Positions 1-6,730 of a stretch of DNA of 10,021 bases are shown here, piece after piece (the first letter of the stretch is position 1; each line of letters begins with the position of its first letter). Both the position numbers and the translations under genes were made by a program. The notes beneath the pieces are model-generated. The model was not told where the DNA came from and did no database searches. It was given only the letters and a program-made list of their open reading frames with translations. The stretch is from an uncultured Kangiella sp. (GTDB lineage Bacteria > Pseudomonadota > Gammaproteobacteria > Enterobacterales > DSM-103792), in NCBI GenBank assembly GCA_946481205.1, contig CAMLNB010000131.1, forward strand, positions 1 through 10,021, in the 5' to 3' direction.

Positions 1-117
1 CAACGCGATGGCCTGCACTTGAATGTGTTTGGCTATCAGCGCTGGACGGCGTTACTCCGAGAGGCGCTGTGCCGGCACGGGGTTGCTGGTAGCTGCGAGC
101 GTGTGAGCCTGCCCTGA
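1..117 (+). CDS. SGNH/GDSL-type hydrolase, C-terminal end only (partial)
   Basis: Only the last 38 codons are present, in frame 1, ending at TGA 115-117. The translation begins QRDGLHLNVFGYQRW and continues TALLREAL. In SGNH/GDSL hydrolases the last conserved block is DxxH, carrying the catalytic Asp and His, usually followed by N/S, a Gly-Tyr pair and an aromatic in a closing helix. D3-G4-L5-H6-L7-N8 followed by G11-Y12 and W15 fits this well. Such enzymes are esterases, lipases or deacetylases acting on acyl or acetyl esters; the substrate cannot be told. The last 66 bases overlap, tail to tail, the minus-strand acyltransferase gene. The last 15 or so residues (from C24 on) look unconserved. 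The family call rests on one motif. Confidence 0.6.
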   Translation, partial: QRDGLHLNVFGYQRWTALLREALCRHGVAGSCERVSLP

Positions 118-1224
118 GCCGGGGCTGCGCACGCCGTTGAGCAGAAACCGCAGCAGCGGTACACGTAGCACCAGCCATTGATGCAGCAGCAGGGAAATTG
201 TCACCGTCGGCACGAGCACCAGAGCGTATTTTTGCCAATGCGGCAGCGACAGGGGCAACAGTGCCCACGCCAACAACACGGCAATCGGGTGGTGCAGCAG
301 ATAGACGCTGTAGGCGCTGTCGGCCAGCCTGCGCAGCCAGGGTCGATCGTGTGGGAACAGCCAATGGAAAAAGCTCAGGCAGAGATGCACACTGGCCAGC
401 ACCGCCGCGCCGCTCAGCAGTGCGGCGCAGATTTTGCCGAGCAGATTTTCCTGATGCAGCCAGCCGCTGGCGCTCGCGAAAAGGAAGCCGACTACGATCA
501 CGGCGGATGCGCCTGACTTGCTCCACGTCGCCGTGGTCAATTGCCGCAACCAGGTTGACCAATGAAACAAAATCAAACCGAGTCCGAACCAGATGCCATC
601 GCGCAGCCATTCATAGGGCGAGCCCAACCAAAGCACGCCTTGGTAAGCCGCCGGTAACACCTTGGCCACCGCAACGGGAATCACCGTCAGCAACGGCAAC
701 AACAACAATCCCCACGCTGGTAAGTGATGGCGCTGCAGCAGTGGTTGCCAGAGCCTGACGGTTGCCGTCGTCAACAGGAAAAACAGAATCAGCGTCCACA
801 GAAACCAAAGATGCATGACCCAGCGGCCGTGCAGCCAGTAATCGGTTTGTTCTGGTGAAAACTTGGGCCAGAGCTCGCTGAGCAGCAACGACAGCGGCAC
901 ATTGAGCAGCAGCGCCGTGGTCAGTAGTGGTGCGCCGATGCGCAGCAGGCGTTTGCGCAAGAACGTGGTTCGGCTGAGTTTGCTCAGAGTCATCGCGCAG
1001 AAGAAGCCGGAAATAGCAAAGAATGCCGGCATCCGGAACAGATGGATGATCTCAACCAGCCAATCAAAGAACGGATGCTGGCTGGGATCGGCAATCAGCC
1101 ATTGACCATGCGGTGCATAGGCGAGTGCCGCATGCAGCACCACGCCGAGCAGCATCAGCACACTGCGGGCACCATCAAGATAGGCGAGGCGCGCACCAGC
1201 GCCGGGTAGCGAATGCGACGACAT
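52..1224 (-). CDS. Membrane acyltransferase 3 family protein (OpgC/OafA-like)
   Basis: A 390-residue integral membrane protein with about ten hydrophobic segments. The N-terminus has the acyltransferase-3 (PF01757) signature: D17-G18-A19-R20 opening the first membrane helix and H31 at its end, then R64-M65-P66-A67-F68-F69 with I71-S72-G73-F74-F75, then an Arg-rich loop (R90, R92, R95) leading to I96-G97-A98-P99. Members move acyl groups from cytoplasmic donors to extracytoplasmic sugars such as O-antigen, osmoregulated glucans or exopolysaccharide. The MPAFFAISGFF region is most like the OpgC/MdoC glucan-succinylation branch, but the acceptor is not known. The start is ATG 1224, with AAGGA six bases upstream. 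It has its own upstream gap after a terminator at 1271-1300. The convergent partial SGNH hydrolase at 1-117 is a thematically suitable neighbour, since acylation and deacylation enzymes often pair. Confidence 0.85.
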   Translation of the reverse strand: MSSHSLPGAGARLAYLDGARSVLMLLGVVLHAALAYAPHGQWLIADPSQHPFFDWLVEIIHLFRMPAFFAISGFFCAMTLSKLSRTTFLRKRLLRIGAPLLTTALLLNVPLSLLLSELWPKFSPEQTDYWLHGRWVMHLWFLWTLILFFLLTTATVRLWQPLLQRHHLPAWGLLLLPLLTVIPVAVAKVLPAAYQGVLWLGSPYEWLRDGIWFGLGLILFHWSTWLRQLTTATWSKSGASAVIVVGFLFASASGWLHQENLLGKICAALLSGAAVLASVHLCLSFFHWLFPHDRPWLRRLADSAYSVYLLHHPIAVLLAWALLPLSLPHWQKYALVLVPTVTISLLLHQWLVLRVPLLRFLLNGVRSPGSGQAHTLAATSNPVPAQRLSE

Positions 1225-1270
1225 ACAACATCCTTGTCCTGCGAACGATCATTGCACTGGCAGCAACAGC

Positions 1271-1300
1271 AAAAACGCCGCGTCATGATGGCGCGGCGTT
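1271..1300 (-). terminator. Intrinsic terminator of the 1329-1982 gene
   Basis: Perfect 9-bp inverted repeat aacgccgcg (1274-1282) / cgcggcgtt (1292-1300) with a 9-base loop. Read on the minus strand the stem is followed by five T (1275-1271). It lies 28 bp past the stop of the minus-strand gene ending at 1329, separating it from the acyltransferase. Confidence 0.8.
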
Positions 1301-1328
1301 GGCAGTCTATCAGCTTGTGGCGGGCGAA

Positions 1329-1982
1329 TTAACCTTCCAGGCCGGCCAGGCGACGCTGGTAGCGGCGCAGGAACTCAGCGGTGAAGGCTTCGCCTTCCGG
1401 CACTTCGGCAGTTTCGTGCACGTATTGGCGCAGCACGATCCGCGCGATGTCCTTGGCCGCTGAGAGCGAGATGTACTGGGTGGCGTTGCAGGCATGGAAC
1501 GTATGCTCGATGCGGTTTTCCAGCTGCTGCACGATGGTGTCCATCGCGGCCGAGAACTCGGTGCGGGCGCGATGGAATTGCTGCATTTCCGGGCTGACGG
1601 CCTTCGTGCCGATCGGCTGTTGGCTGATCAACCGGATGGCCAGGTAGTCATAGAACGCGGGTTTCAGTCGGATACGCTGGAACAGCTGCATCATGTTCAA
1701 ACGTACCGTATGGCTGCCGCCGGTGAATGACAGATGAAACGCCGTCTCTGCCAGCGCGCGCTGACAGGCATGGGCTTCTTCTTCATTCCTGACGCCAGGG
1801 GAACGGGCCAGCAACACGAGTTCTTCGTGTTCCGGCAGGCGTTGGAACAATTCGGCACACAGCTGAGCAGCCTCGGGAATCAGGTGCAAAGCAGCCTCTT
1901 CGGCCCGGTGGGCGAGCCAAAGTCGAGTAACCCGGTCCGGCTGTGCCGGGGCGGGGGATTGCGTAAGCGATGCCAAAGTCAT
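1329..1982 (-). CDS. Hypothetical protein, mostly helical, not recognised
   Basis: 217 residues from ATG 1982, with no signal peptide and no membrane segment. I do not recognise a family. The sequence is rich in Ala, Leu, Glu, Gln and Arg and looks largely alpha-helical and cytoplasmic. A central stretch around 'FTGGSHTVRLNMMQLFQRIRLKPAFYDYLA' breaks into more ordered character (given here only as a landmark near residues 98-127), and the C-terminus ends in an Arg-rich helix. Start choice: the open frame extends to a TTG at 2060, but the likely -10 box at 2017-2022 lies inside that extension, so ATG 1982 is preferred. AAGGA sits only two bases before this ATG, so the TTG two codons later (better spaced) is an alternative. 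Its own promoter and terminator make it a single-gene unit. That it is a real gene is fairly sure; its function is unknown. Confidence 0.7.
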   Translation of the reverse strand: MTLASLTQSPAPAQPDRVTRLWLAHRAEEAALHLIPEAAQLCAELFQRLPEHEELVLLARSPGVRNEEEAHACQRALAETAFHLSFTGGSHTVRLNMMQLFQRIRLKPAFYDYLAIRLISQQPIGTKAVSPEMQQFHRARTEFSAAMDTIVQQLENRIEHTFHACNATQYISLSAAKDIARIVLRQYVHETAEVPEGEAFTAEFLRRYQRRLAGLEG

Positions 1983-2016
1983 GTCCTTGCAGACAGCTAC
2001 AACAGGCAGCAGACCC

Positions 2017-2025
2017 TTTATACCA
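2017..2025 (-). promoter_or_regulatory. Extended -10 promoter for the 1329-1982 gene
   Basis: The minus strand reads TGGTATAAA, an extended -10 (TGn plus TATAAA), with no convincing -35 at 16-18 bp. Transcription would begin near 2010, giving a 5' leader of about 28 bases before ATG 1982. Sequence inspection only. Confidence 0.45.
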
Positions 2026-2292
2026 AGTAGTCGACGCACCGGCTGTGATGCTGCTGGCAAAACGTGTTTCCGCTATGACAACGACTGCGGAGAGCATCAA
2101 CAACATTGCTGATGCCAGTCCATACGGATCTTTGACCCGGAGTGGGCGTCCGGGTTTCCGGTCTGTGCCGGGACCGCAACAATAGCAGGATTGTCACCTG
2201 AAAATGTGATGCAGATACCGGAACTTGGCAAGCTTGTATGGTTATTCGGTCCTGTTCGAGCCGGCGTAATGATCGAATTGAACTTGCAAAAC
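2023..2292. other. Intergenic region with no supported gene
   Basis: Together with 1983-2022 and 2322-2393 this forms a gap of about 410 bp between two minus-strand genes. The short open frames on either strand have no ribosome binding site and no recognisable protein character. The only structure seen is a perfect 7-bp inverted repeat acccgga/tccgggt (2135-2141 and 2149-2155) without a T tract on either side, so it is not a convincing terminator. No tRNA or other RNA gene could be supported. Confidence 0.5.
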
Positions 2293-2321
2293 AAAACCGC
2301 CGCGTTTCCGCGGCGGTTTTT
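2293..2321 (-). terminator. Bidirectional-looking intrinsic terminator
   Basis: Perfect 12-bp inverted repeat aaaaccgccgcg (2293-2304) / cgcggcggtttt (2309-2320) around a tttc loop. A/T ends give a U tract in both directions. It lies 73 bp beyond the stop of the acidic-protein gene (2394) on the minus strand, which it most likely ends; no plus-strand gene precedes it. Confidence 0.85.
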
Positions 2322-2393
2322 GATACAGAGCGATACATTGCATTACTACAAGGTTACAAAAGTGCGGGCCTACCAACGGCGGTTGCCAACACC

Positions 2394-2672
2394 TCAGCGC
2401 GGGCCGCGCGTGTAATCTTCCCAGTAGTCCGACTCCATGTCGTCGAGCGATTCGCTCCAGTCTTCGGTTTCCTTATTGATGTCGAGCTCGTCTTCGTCCT
2501 CGTCATCATCGTCTTCGTCGTCGTCTTTCTCGGCCAGATCTTCGAGCTTCTCATCGTCGAGATCGTCACCGAGCTCGTCTTCGAAATCATCGAGTTCGCC
2601 GTCTTCGTCGAGCAGGCCTTCTTCGAAGCCGCCTTCCAAATCGTCATCGTCCTCAAAGCGGGAACGGGGCAT
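2394..2672 (-). CDS. Small, extremely acidic protein
   Basis: 92 residues, of which by my count 49 are Asp or Glu and only 7 are Arg or Lys, including an unbroken run of 13 acidic residues (50-62). After a basic start (MPRSR) the protein is a series of Asp/Glu blocks with spaced Leu or Phe, then a distinct C-terminal patch (about 63-92) holding Trp, Tyr and the ending TRGPR, which looks like a conserved tail. It has no signal peptide or membrane segment. Evidence that it is real: ATG at 2672 is preceded by AGGAG at six-base spacing, an intrinsic terminator follows at 2293-2321, and it lies 96 bp downstream of glnS on the same strand with no terminator between. It is likely disordered; a nucleic-acid mimic, chaperone-like or cation-binding role is conceivable but nothing proves one. 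Not a family I can name. Confidence 0.75.
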   Translation of the reverse strand: MPRSRFEDDDDLEGGFEEGLLDEDGELDDFEDELGDDLDDEKLEDLAEKDDDEDDDDEDEDELDINKETEDWSESLDDMESDYWEDYTRGPR

Positions 2673-2768
2673 GGGGGTCTCCTGTCAGGGAAATCGCCGC
2701 GGGAGGGAGGGCGCGCCGCCCACCCGCTGGCCGTTCATGGATACGCGTGGATAAAAGAATTAATAGGA

Positions 2769-4448
2769 TTACTTGGCTTTGTTTTCCAGCTTAGCAAACG
2801 AATCTTTCAAGCCGATGGTACGGTTGAACACCAGTTTGCCGGGTTTGCAGTCATGCCGGTCGGCAACAAAATAGCCTTCGCGTTCGAACTGGAACCGGGT
2901 TTCTGGCGCGACATTTGCCAGCGAAGGCTCCACGCGGGCTGTGCTGATTACCGTCAGCGAGGCTGGATTCAGGCCGGTGCTGTAGTCGTCGAGCTCCCAA
3001 GGCCGCAGCGTCGTGAACAGCGGTTCGTAGAGGCGCACTTCGGCCGGCAGCGAGTGGCTGGCGGAGACCCAATGGATCACGCCTTTGACCTTGCGACCTT
3101 CCGGATTCTTGCCGAGCGTGTTGTGGTCGACGCTGGCGCGGATTTCGGTGACGGTGCCGCTCGCATCCTTGATTGCCTGTTCGGCTTTGATGACGTAACT
3201 GTTACGCAGCCGCACTTCGCCGCCCAGCAGCAGACGTTTGAAATCTTTGTCGTCGGTTGTTTCGCGGAAGTCGTTCTGATCGATGAACAATTCGCGGGTC
3301 ATGAACAGTTTGCGCTCACCCATTTCCGGTTTTTGCGGGTGGGCGTGCGCGGTCAGCTCCTGAACTTGCTCGGCTGGCCAGTTTTCGATCACGACTTTGA
3401 CCGGATTCAGCACGGCCATGGCGCGGCCGGCGTTCTGATCCAGATCGTCACGGACACAGGTTTCGAACTGCTGCAGCTCGACCACGGAATCTTGTTTGGT
3501 GACACCAATGCGCTCGCAGAACAACCGCAGCGCTGCCGGTGTGACACCGCGACGACGCAGACCCATGATGGTCGGCATGCGCGGATCGTCCCAGCCACTG
3601 ACCACTTGCCGTTGCACCAGCTCGTTCAGCTTGCGCTTCGAGGTCAGCATGCCTTCCAGCTGCAGCCGGGCAAATTCGATTTGCTGCGGATGGCAGGGAA
3701 TGCTGATGTTGTCGAGCACCCAGTCGTACAGCGGTCGGTGATCTTCGAATTCCAGCGTGCAGACCGAATGGGTAATGCCTTCCAGCGCGTCGGAAATGCA
3801 GTGGGTGTAGTCGTACATCGGGTAGATGCACCAGTCGTCATTGGTGCGCCAGTGATGGGCACGACGAATGCGGTAGATGACCGGATCGCGCAGATTGATG
3901 TTCGGCGAGCTCATGTCGATTTTGGCGCGCAACACCTTGCTGCCATCGGCAAATTCGCCGGCTCGCATGCGGCGGAAAATATCGAGATTCTCGGCCGGTG
4001 TGCGTGAACGGTACGGGCTTTCTTTGCCGGCTTCGGTCAAGGAGCCGCGCATCGCGCGCATTTCTTCCGGCGTCGAGTCATCGACGTAAGCCAGACCTTT
4101 CTGGATCAGCTCCTCAGCGAATTGATAAAGCTGCTCGAAATAATCCGAGGCGTAACGCTTTTCACCACTCCACTTGAAACCGAGCCACTCAACCGCTTCG
4201 GCGATCGAGTTGGCGTACTCGATGCTTTCTTTTTCCGGATTGGTGTCGTCGTAGCGCAGGTTGCAGCTGCCGTTGTAATCACGGGCCAGGCCAAAGTTCA
4301 GGCAGATCGATTTGGCATGGCCGATGTGCAGGTAACCGTTCGGCTCCGGTGGAAACCGGGTGACGACGGTGCTGTGTTTGCCGCTGGCCAGATCGCCATC
4401 AATGATTTGGCGGATGAAGTTGCTCGGGCGTTTTTCGGCTTCGCTCAT
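2769..4448 (-). CDS. glnS: Glutamine--tRNA ligase (GlnRS)
   Basis: Charges tRNA-Gln with glutamine using ATP in the cytoplasm; a class Ic aminoacyl-tRNA synthetase. From ATG 4448 the protein is 559 residues, starting [20 protein letters not shown], which lines up with the E. coli GlnRS start as I remember it. The open frame reaches a TTG at 4460 (four extra residues), which is less likely. Seen motifs: [12 protein letters not shown] with the HIGH signature at 41-44, RYDDTNP near 65-71, the catalytic-domain stretch [15 protein letters not shown] near 209-223, the KMSKS-equivalent LTSKRKL at 268-274, WDDPRMPT near 286-293 and the C-terminal anticodon-binding beta-barrels with [16 protein letters not shown] has Thr where E. 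coli has Met. Length is normal for the bacterial family. A promoter candidate lies at 4523-4551, and the acidic-protein gene follows with no visible terminator. Confidence 0.97.
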   Translation of the reverse strand: MSEAEKRPSNFIRQIIDGDLASGKHSTVVTRFPPEPNGYLHIGHAKSICLNFGLARDYNGSCNLRYDDTNPEKESIEYANSIAEAVEWLGFKWSGEKRYASDYFEQLYQFAEELIQKGLAYVDDSTPEEMRAMRGSLTEAGKESPYRSRTPAENLDIFRRMRAGEFADGSKVLRAKIDMSSPNINLRDPVIYRIRRAHHWRTNDDWCIYPMYDYTHCISDALEGITHSVCTLEFEDHRPLYDWVLDNISIPCHPQQIEFARLQLEGMLTSKRKLNELVQRQVVSGWDDPRMPTIMGLRRRGVTPAALRLFCERIGVTKQDSVVELQQFETCVRDDLDQNAGRAMAVLNPVKVVIENWPAEQVQELTAHAHPQKPEMGERKLFMTRELFIDQNDFRETTDDKDFKRLLLGGEVRLRNSYVIKAEQAIKDASGTVTEIRASVDHNTLGKNPEGRKVKGVIHWVSASHSLPAEVRLYEPLFTTLRPWELDDYSTGLNPASLTVISTARVEPSLANVAPETRFQFEREGYFVADRHDCKPGKLVFNRTIGLKDSFAKLENKAK

Positions 4449-4522
4449 GGGGGCGCTCAAAAATTCTACAGGTCGACGCTCACCGGCGGTCCTGGTTTCA
4501 GGCCGGCGAGAAAAGTGGCCGC

Positions 4523-4551
4523 ATTGTAGCTGAGCGATTGCCGCTTCGCAG
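4523..4551 (-). promoter_or_regulatory. Probable promoter for glnS
   Basis: On the minus strand, TACAAT (4528-4523) matches five of six bases of the -10 consensus, with a weak CTGCGA (4551-4546) as -35 at 17-bp spacing. Transcription would start near 4516, leaving a leader of roughly 68 bases before ATG 4448. The terminator of the upstream gene at 4573-4624 makes a promoter in this gap necessary. Confidence 0.45.
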
Positions 4552-4572
4552 CGCGATTAAAGCGGCTGCGGG

Positions 4573-4624
4573 AAAAACCGCACCAGCCGAGCTTGCTGGG
4601 GGACGTGGGCTCGGCTGGCGCGGT
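4573..4624 (-). terminator. Intrinsic terminator of the exported repeat-protein gene
   Basis: Inverted repeat accgcaccagccgag (4577-4591) / ctcggctggcgcggt (4610-4624): 15 pairs including one G-U in the minus-strand RNA, with an 18-base loop. On the minus strand the stem is followed by five T (4577-4573). It begins 13 bp after the stop codon at 4638. Confidence 0.8.
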
Positions 4625-4637
4625 GTGGGGGACGGGC

Positions 4638-5312
4638 TTACTTCTTGTCGTAGGCGTAGACGATCGGGCCGACTTTGGCGCTCGGGTCTTGCTTCAGCTC
4701 GACTTCGCGCTCCAGCAGCAGGCCGCCGACGATTTCGACATTGGCGCCGATTTCGACCAGTGGCTTGTCGTCATCGCAGCTGAACAAGCACCAGTTGCCG
4801 TTCGGCTTGCGGACAATCAGCTTGCCTTTGACGACGGTGCCATCGAGCAGCTTGGTGTCGCCGTTGACGGTTTCGATATCGCGTTCGACCGTGGTGCCGG
4901 TCAGTTTGATGGTGCCGTTGACGGTATCCAGACCGCCTTCGACGCGGCTGCCACTGTCAAAACTAATGGTGCCGTTGACGGTATCGATGTCGCCACCGAT
5001 GACGACATTGCGGCCGCCTTTGACCTTGCCGTTGACGCTGTCGGCACCGCCGGCGCGGACATCGTCGGCCAGTTCGATATCGCCGTTGACGGTATCGACA
5101 TCGCCGATCTTGCTGTTGGCGCCGACTTCGATGTCGCCGTTGACACTGTCGAGATCGCCGGCTTCGGCATCGCGACCCACTTCGATATCGGCATTGACGG
5201 TATCGATGTCGCGGGCCTTCTTGCCGTCGCCGACGTCATGCGCTTGGGCGACCGGCAGGGCACACAGGCCAATCAGGGCAGTCAGCAGCAGGGCGGTCGG
5301 GGTCATACGCAT
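4638..5312 (-). CDS. Exported 'VNG'-repeat protein, probable beta-helix
   Basis: 224 residues from ATG 5312, which has AAGGAG six bases upstream; the frame runs to 5357, but this upstream part contains the ribosome site itself. Residues 1-24 are a signal peptide (MR, hydrophobic core, cleavage after VAQA), so it is periplasmic or surface-exposed. Residues 35-167 contain seven copies of a D(I/L/V)(D/E)(T/S)VNG(D/T/K)I motif; the motif Asn is at 40, 58, 76, 94, 113, 132 and 150, a period of 18 or 19 residues. Such regularity with alternating hydrophobic positions fits one turn of a right-handed beta-helix, similar in style to bactofilin or DUF4097-like folds. After the repeats comes a segment with two cysteines (175 and 179) in WCLFSCDDDK that could form a disulfide, then a further strand-rich tail. 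It has its own terminator. Function unknown; an envelope scaffold or polymer-forming role is an inference. Confidence 0.8.
   Translation of the reverse strand: MRMTPTALLLTALIGLCALPVAQAHDVGDGKKARDIDTVNADIEVGRDAEAGDLDSVNGDIEVGANSKIGDVDTVNGDIELADDVRAGGADSVNGKVKGGRNVVIGGDIDTVNGTISFDSGSRVEGGLDTVNGTIKLTGTTVERDIETVNGDTKLLDGTVVKGKLIVRKPNGNWCLFSCDDDKPLVEIGANVEIVGGLLLEREVELKQDPSAKVGPIVYAYDKK
4812..5210 (-). repeat. Seven in-gene tandem repeats of 54-57 bp
   Basis: The coding DNA carries the protein repeat as a recurring element seen on the plus strand as ccgttgac(g/a)(g/c)t(a/t/g)tcga and close variants, near 4860, 4913, 4973, 5031, 5083, 5134 and 5191. Copies have diverged, so this is an old internal duplication and not a recent microsatellite. 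Confidence 0.75.
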
Positions 5313-5531
5313 GATGTTCTCCTTGTTGGTGCCCTTTTCATTGGCGGGCATTGTCACCGTTACCAGTCTCTAAGCAGTAGCTGTGCCAAGGCCGGGATTG
5401 TTGGGTAAGACGCTGACAACCAAAGAAAAGGTTTAAAGGGCAAGTGAATAAAGTGGCGAAATCGACCAGCCCGGTGCCGAAAGTCACCAATTGCCGTCCC
5501 GGTTTCGGGACGGTCCCGTCTCGGAAATGGC
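5313..5531. promoter_or_regulatory. Divergent intergenic region with a strong inverted repeat
   Basis: Part of the 310-bp gap between the repeat-protein gene (minus) and the SPFH gene (plus). It holds the ribosome site of the minus gene. No convincing promoter for that gene could be picked. Near the plus-strand promoter is a perfect 8-bp inverted repeat ccgtcccg/cgggacgg (5494-5501 and 5506-5513, loop gttt), which overlaps a second near-perfect palindrome cgggac-g-gtcccg (5506-5518). There is no T tract, so these are more likely protein-binding or RNA structures than terminators. Confidence 0.4.
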
Positions 5532-5560
5532 TTGACAATGTGATATCAAAATAATATCAA
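5532..5560 (+). promoter_or_regulatory. Promoter of the SPFH operon
   Basis: Perfect -35 TTGACA (5532-5537), exactly 17 bp, then TATCAA (5555-5560) as a four-of-six -10. Transcription would start near 5567, with a leader of about 56 bases before ATG 5623. It is the most consensus-like promoter in the window. Confidence 0.65.
5541..5560 (+). promoter_or_regulatory. Putative operator: two ATATCAA boxes 11 bp apart
   Basis: ATATCAA occurs at 5543-5549 and again at 5554-5560, one helical turn apart, lying between -35 and -10 and covering the -10. The first box is part of a perfect palindrome TGATATCA (5541-5548), and TGATAT (5541-5546) with ATATCA (5554-5559) forms an inverted repeat. Arc-type RHH dimers bind subsites about 11 bp apart, and the last gene of this tight cluster encodes an Arc-like RHH protein, so self-repression is a reasonable inference. 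The spacing and overlap are seen; the binding protein is inferred. Confidence 0.5.
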
Positions 5561-5571
5561 TATGCACAAGC

Positions 5572-5603
5572 CGGGTCGGAAACCCGCTTCCCTCGGTCGA
5601 GGG
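5572..5603 (+). other. Two small hairpins in the SPFH mRNA leader
   Basis: cgggt/acccg (5572-5576 and 5582-5586) and ccctcg/cgaggg (5590-5595 and 5598-5603) sit back to back just before the ribosome site AGGAG at 5609-5613. No U tract follows. They could stabilise the 5' end of the mRNA or limit ribosome access. Confidence 0.35.
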
Positions 5604-5622
5604 CCTACAGGAGAGAAACGCC

Positions 5623-6480
5623 ATGACTCAAGAACTCACCCGCTCGTGCCGCTCGGGCTACGGCATGCTGGTGTTGCTGTTTGTGCTGCAGATTGCATCC
5701 GTCGCTGCTGTCGTGGTGATGCCGCCCTTTATCAAGGTGCCGGCGGCACTGCTGGCCATTCTGGTTTTCATCGGCTGGTTCGGTTTTTTCATGGTCAACC
5801 CGAACGAGGGCAAGGTGCTGCAGTTGTTCGGCTCCTATGTCGGTACCTGCCGCGATCCGGGCCTGCGCTGGGCCAACCCGTTCTACGCCAAGCACGCGAT
5901 CAGCCTGCGCGTGCGCAACTTCGATGGCAGCAAGCTGAAAGTCAACGATGCCGAAGGCAACCCGATCGAGATCGGCGCCGTCGTGGTCTGGCGCGTGGTC
6001 GATACCGCCGAAGCGATGTTCATGGTCGATGACTACGAGAATTTCGTCAGCATCCAGAGCGAGGCGGCGCTGCGCAATCTTGCCACCAGCTATCCCTATG
6101 ACCAGCACGAAGAGGGCGTGGTGGCGCTGCGCAGCCACTCTGGCGAAATTGCCGATGAGTTGCGCAAGGAAATTCATAACCGCTTGAGCAAAGCCGGTGT
6201 TGAAGTAATCGAAGCGCGCATTTCGCACCTGGCGTATGCGCCGGAAATCGCCAGCGCCATGCTGCGTCGCCAGCAGGCAACCGCGGTGATCGCGGCGCGG
6301 CAGAAAGTGGTCGAAGGTGCCGTCGGTATGGTTCGGCTGGCGCTTGAGCAATTGAAAGCGCAAGGCGTGGTCGAGCTCGATGATGAACGCAAAGCGGCGA
6401 TGGTCAGCAATCTGCTGGTGGTGCTGTGTTCGGAACAGAACACCCAACCGGTGGTGAACACGGGCTCGCTGTACAGCTGA
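5623..6480 (+). CDS. SPFH (band 7 / stomatin-like) membrane protein
   Basis: 285 residues from ATG 5623 with AGGAG nine bases upstream. Two hydrophobic segments (about 14-34 and 38-57) anchor the N-terminus. An SPFH domain follows (about 58-230), with [12 protein letters not shown], the [10 protein letters not shown] turn (78-87), the beta-strand [19 protein letters not shown] and the helical [14 protein letters not shown]. An Ala/Gln/Arg-rich helix covers 205-240, and the C-terminal tail [26 protein letters not shown] is a hallmark of one bacterial SPFH subfamily as I remember it. SPFH proteins oligomerise in membranes as microdomain scaffolds or protease regulators; no specific role is known to me for this branch. 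First gene of a tight cluster with DUF4177, hydrolase and RHH genes. Confidence 0.92.
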   Translation: MTQELTRSCRSGYGMLVLLFVLQIASVAAVVVMPPFIKVPAALLAILVFIGWFGFFMVNPNEGKVLQLFGSYVGTCRDPGLRWANPFYAKHAISLRVRNFDGSKLKVNDAEGNPIEIGAVVVWRVVDTAEAMFMVDDYENFVSIQSEAALRNLATSYPYDQHEEGVVALRSHSGEIADELRKEIHNRLSKAGVEVIEARISHLAYAPEIASAMLRRQQATAVIAARQKVVEGAVGMVRLALEQLKAQGVVELDDERKAAMVSNLLVVLCSEQNTQPVVNTGSLYS

Positions 6481-6506
6481 AGCGATTCGCCGACGAGGGA
6501 ATGACC

Positions 6507-6698
6507 ATGCGCTGGGAATACAAAGTCAATGCGTTCGATAGCAAGAGCTTTCTGTCCGGCAAGTTCAAATGGGAGGAGTTCGAGCATCAGCTGAATCAGC
6601 TGGGACGAGAAGGCTGGGAGTTGGTCAATACGCTTGATACCAATAGCTATCACGGCAGCAGTGCGTCAGTCGTTGCCTTGTTCAAGCGCGCCGTTTGA
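6507..6698 (+). CDS. DUF4177 family small protein
   Basis: 63 residues from ATG 6507, beginning MRWEYKV. The WEYKV start, the central [12 protein letters not shown] (about 29-40) and the closing strand [10 protein letters not shown] match the pattern of the DUF4177 family: a short beta-alpha-beta-beta domain of unknown function, usually 50-70 residues. Another ATG at 6501 abuts the GAGGGA ribosome site, so 6507 is preferred for spacing. It lies 26 bp after the SPFH stop, and its stop overlaps a possible upstream start of the hydrolase gene, suggesting one transcript. No signal peptide or membrane segment. The partner role with SPFH is inferred only from position. Confidence 0.85.
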   Translation: MRWEYKVNAFDSKSFLSGKFKWEEFEHQLNQLGREGWELVNTLDTNSYHGSSASVVALFKRAV

Positions 6699-6730
6699 TG
6701 ATCGATGTTGGCGAGAGACGGGAGAGGCTC

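Noticed and set aside
2241..2272. tRNA-like piece containing gttcgagcc
   Set aside because: The flanking bases do not pair into a T arm and no acceptor, D or anticodon arms can be drawn.
2437..2754. Plus-strand serine-run protein
   Set aside because: The serine runs are the reverse reading of the Asp/Glu codons of the acidic minus-strand gene, which has the better ribosome site and a terminator.
2673..2768. Terminator between glnS and the acidic gene
   Set aside because: The stretch is GC-rich in part but holds no stem followed by T on the minus strand.
2238..4007. 589-residue plus-strand open frame opposite glnS
   Set aside because: It is the antisense shadow of glnS, which has clear GlnRS motifs; the shadow has no family features.
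4593..5408. 271- and 232-residue plus-strand frames over the repeat gene
   Set aside because: Mirror readings of the VNG repeats; the minus strand has the signal peptide, ribosome site and terminator.
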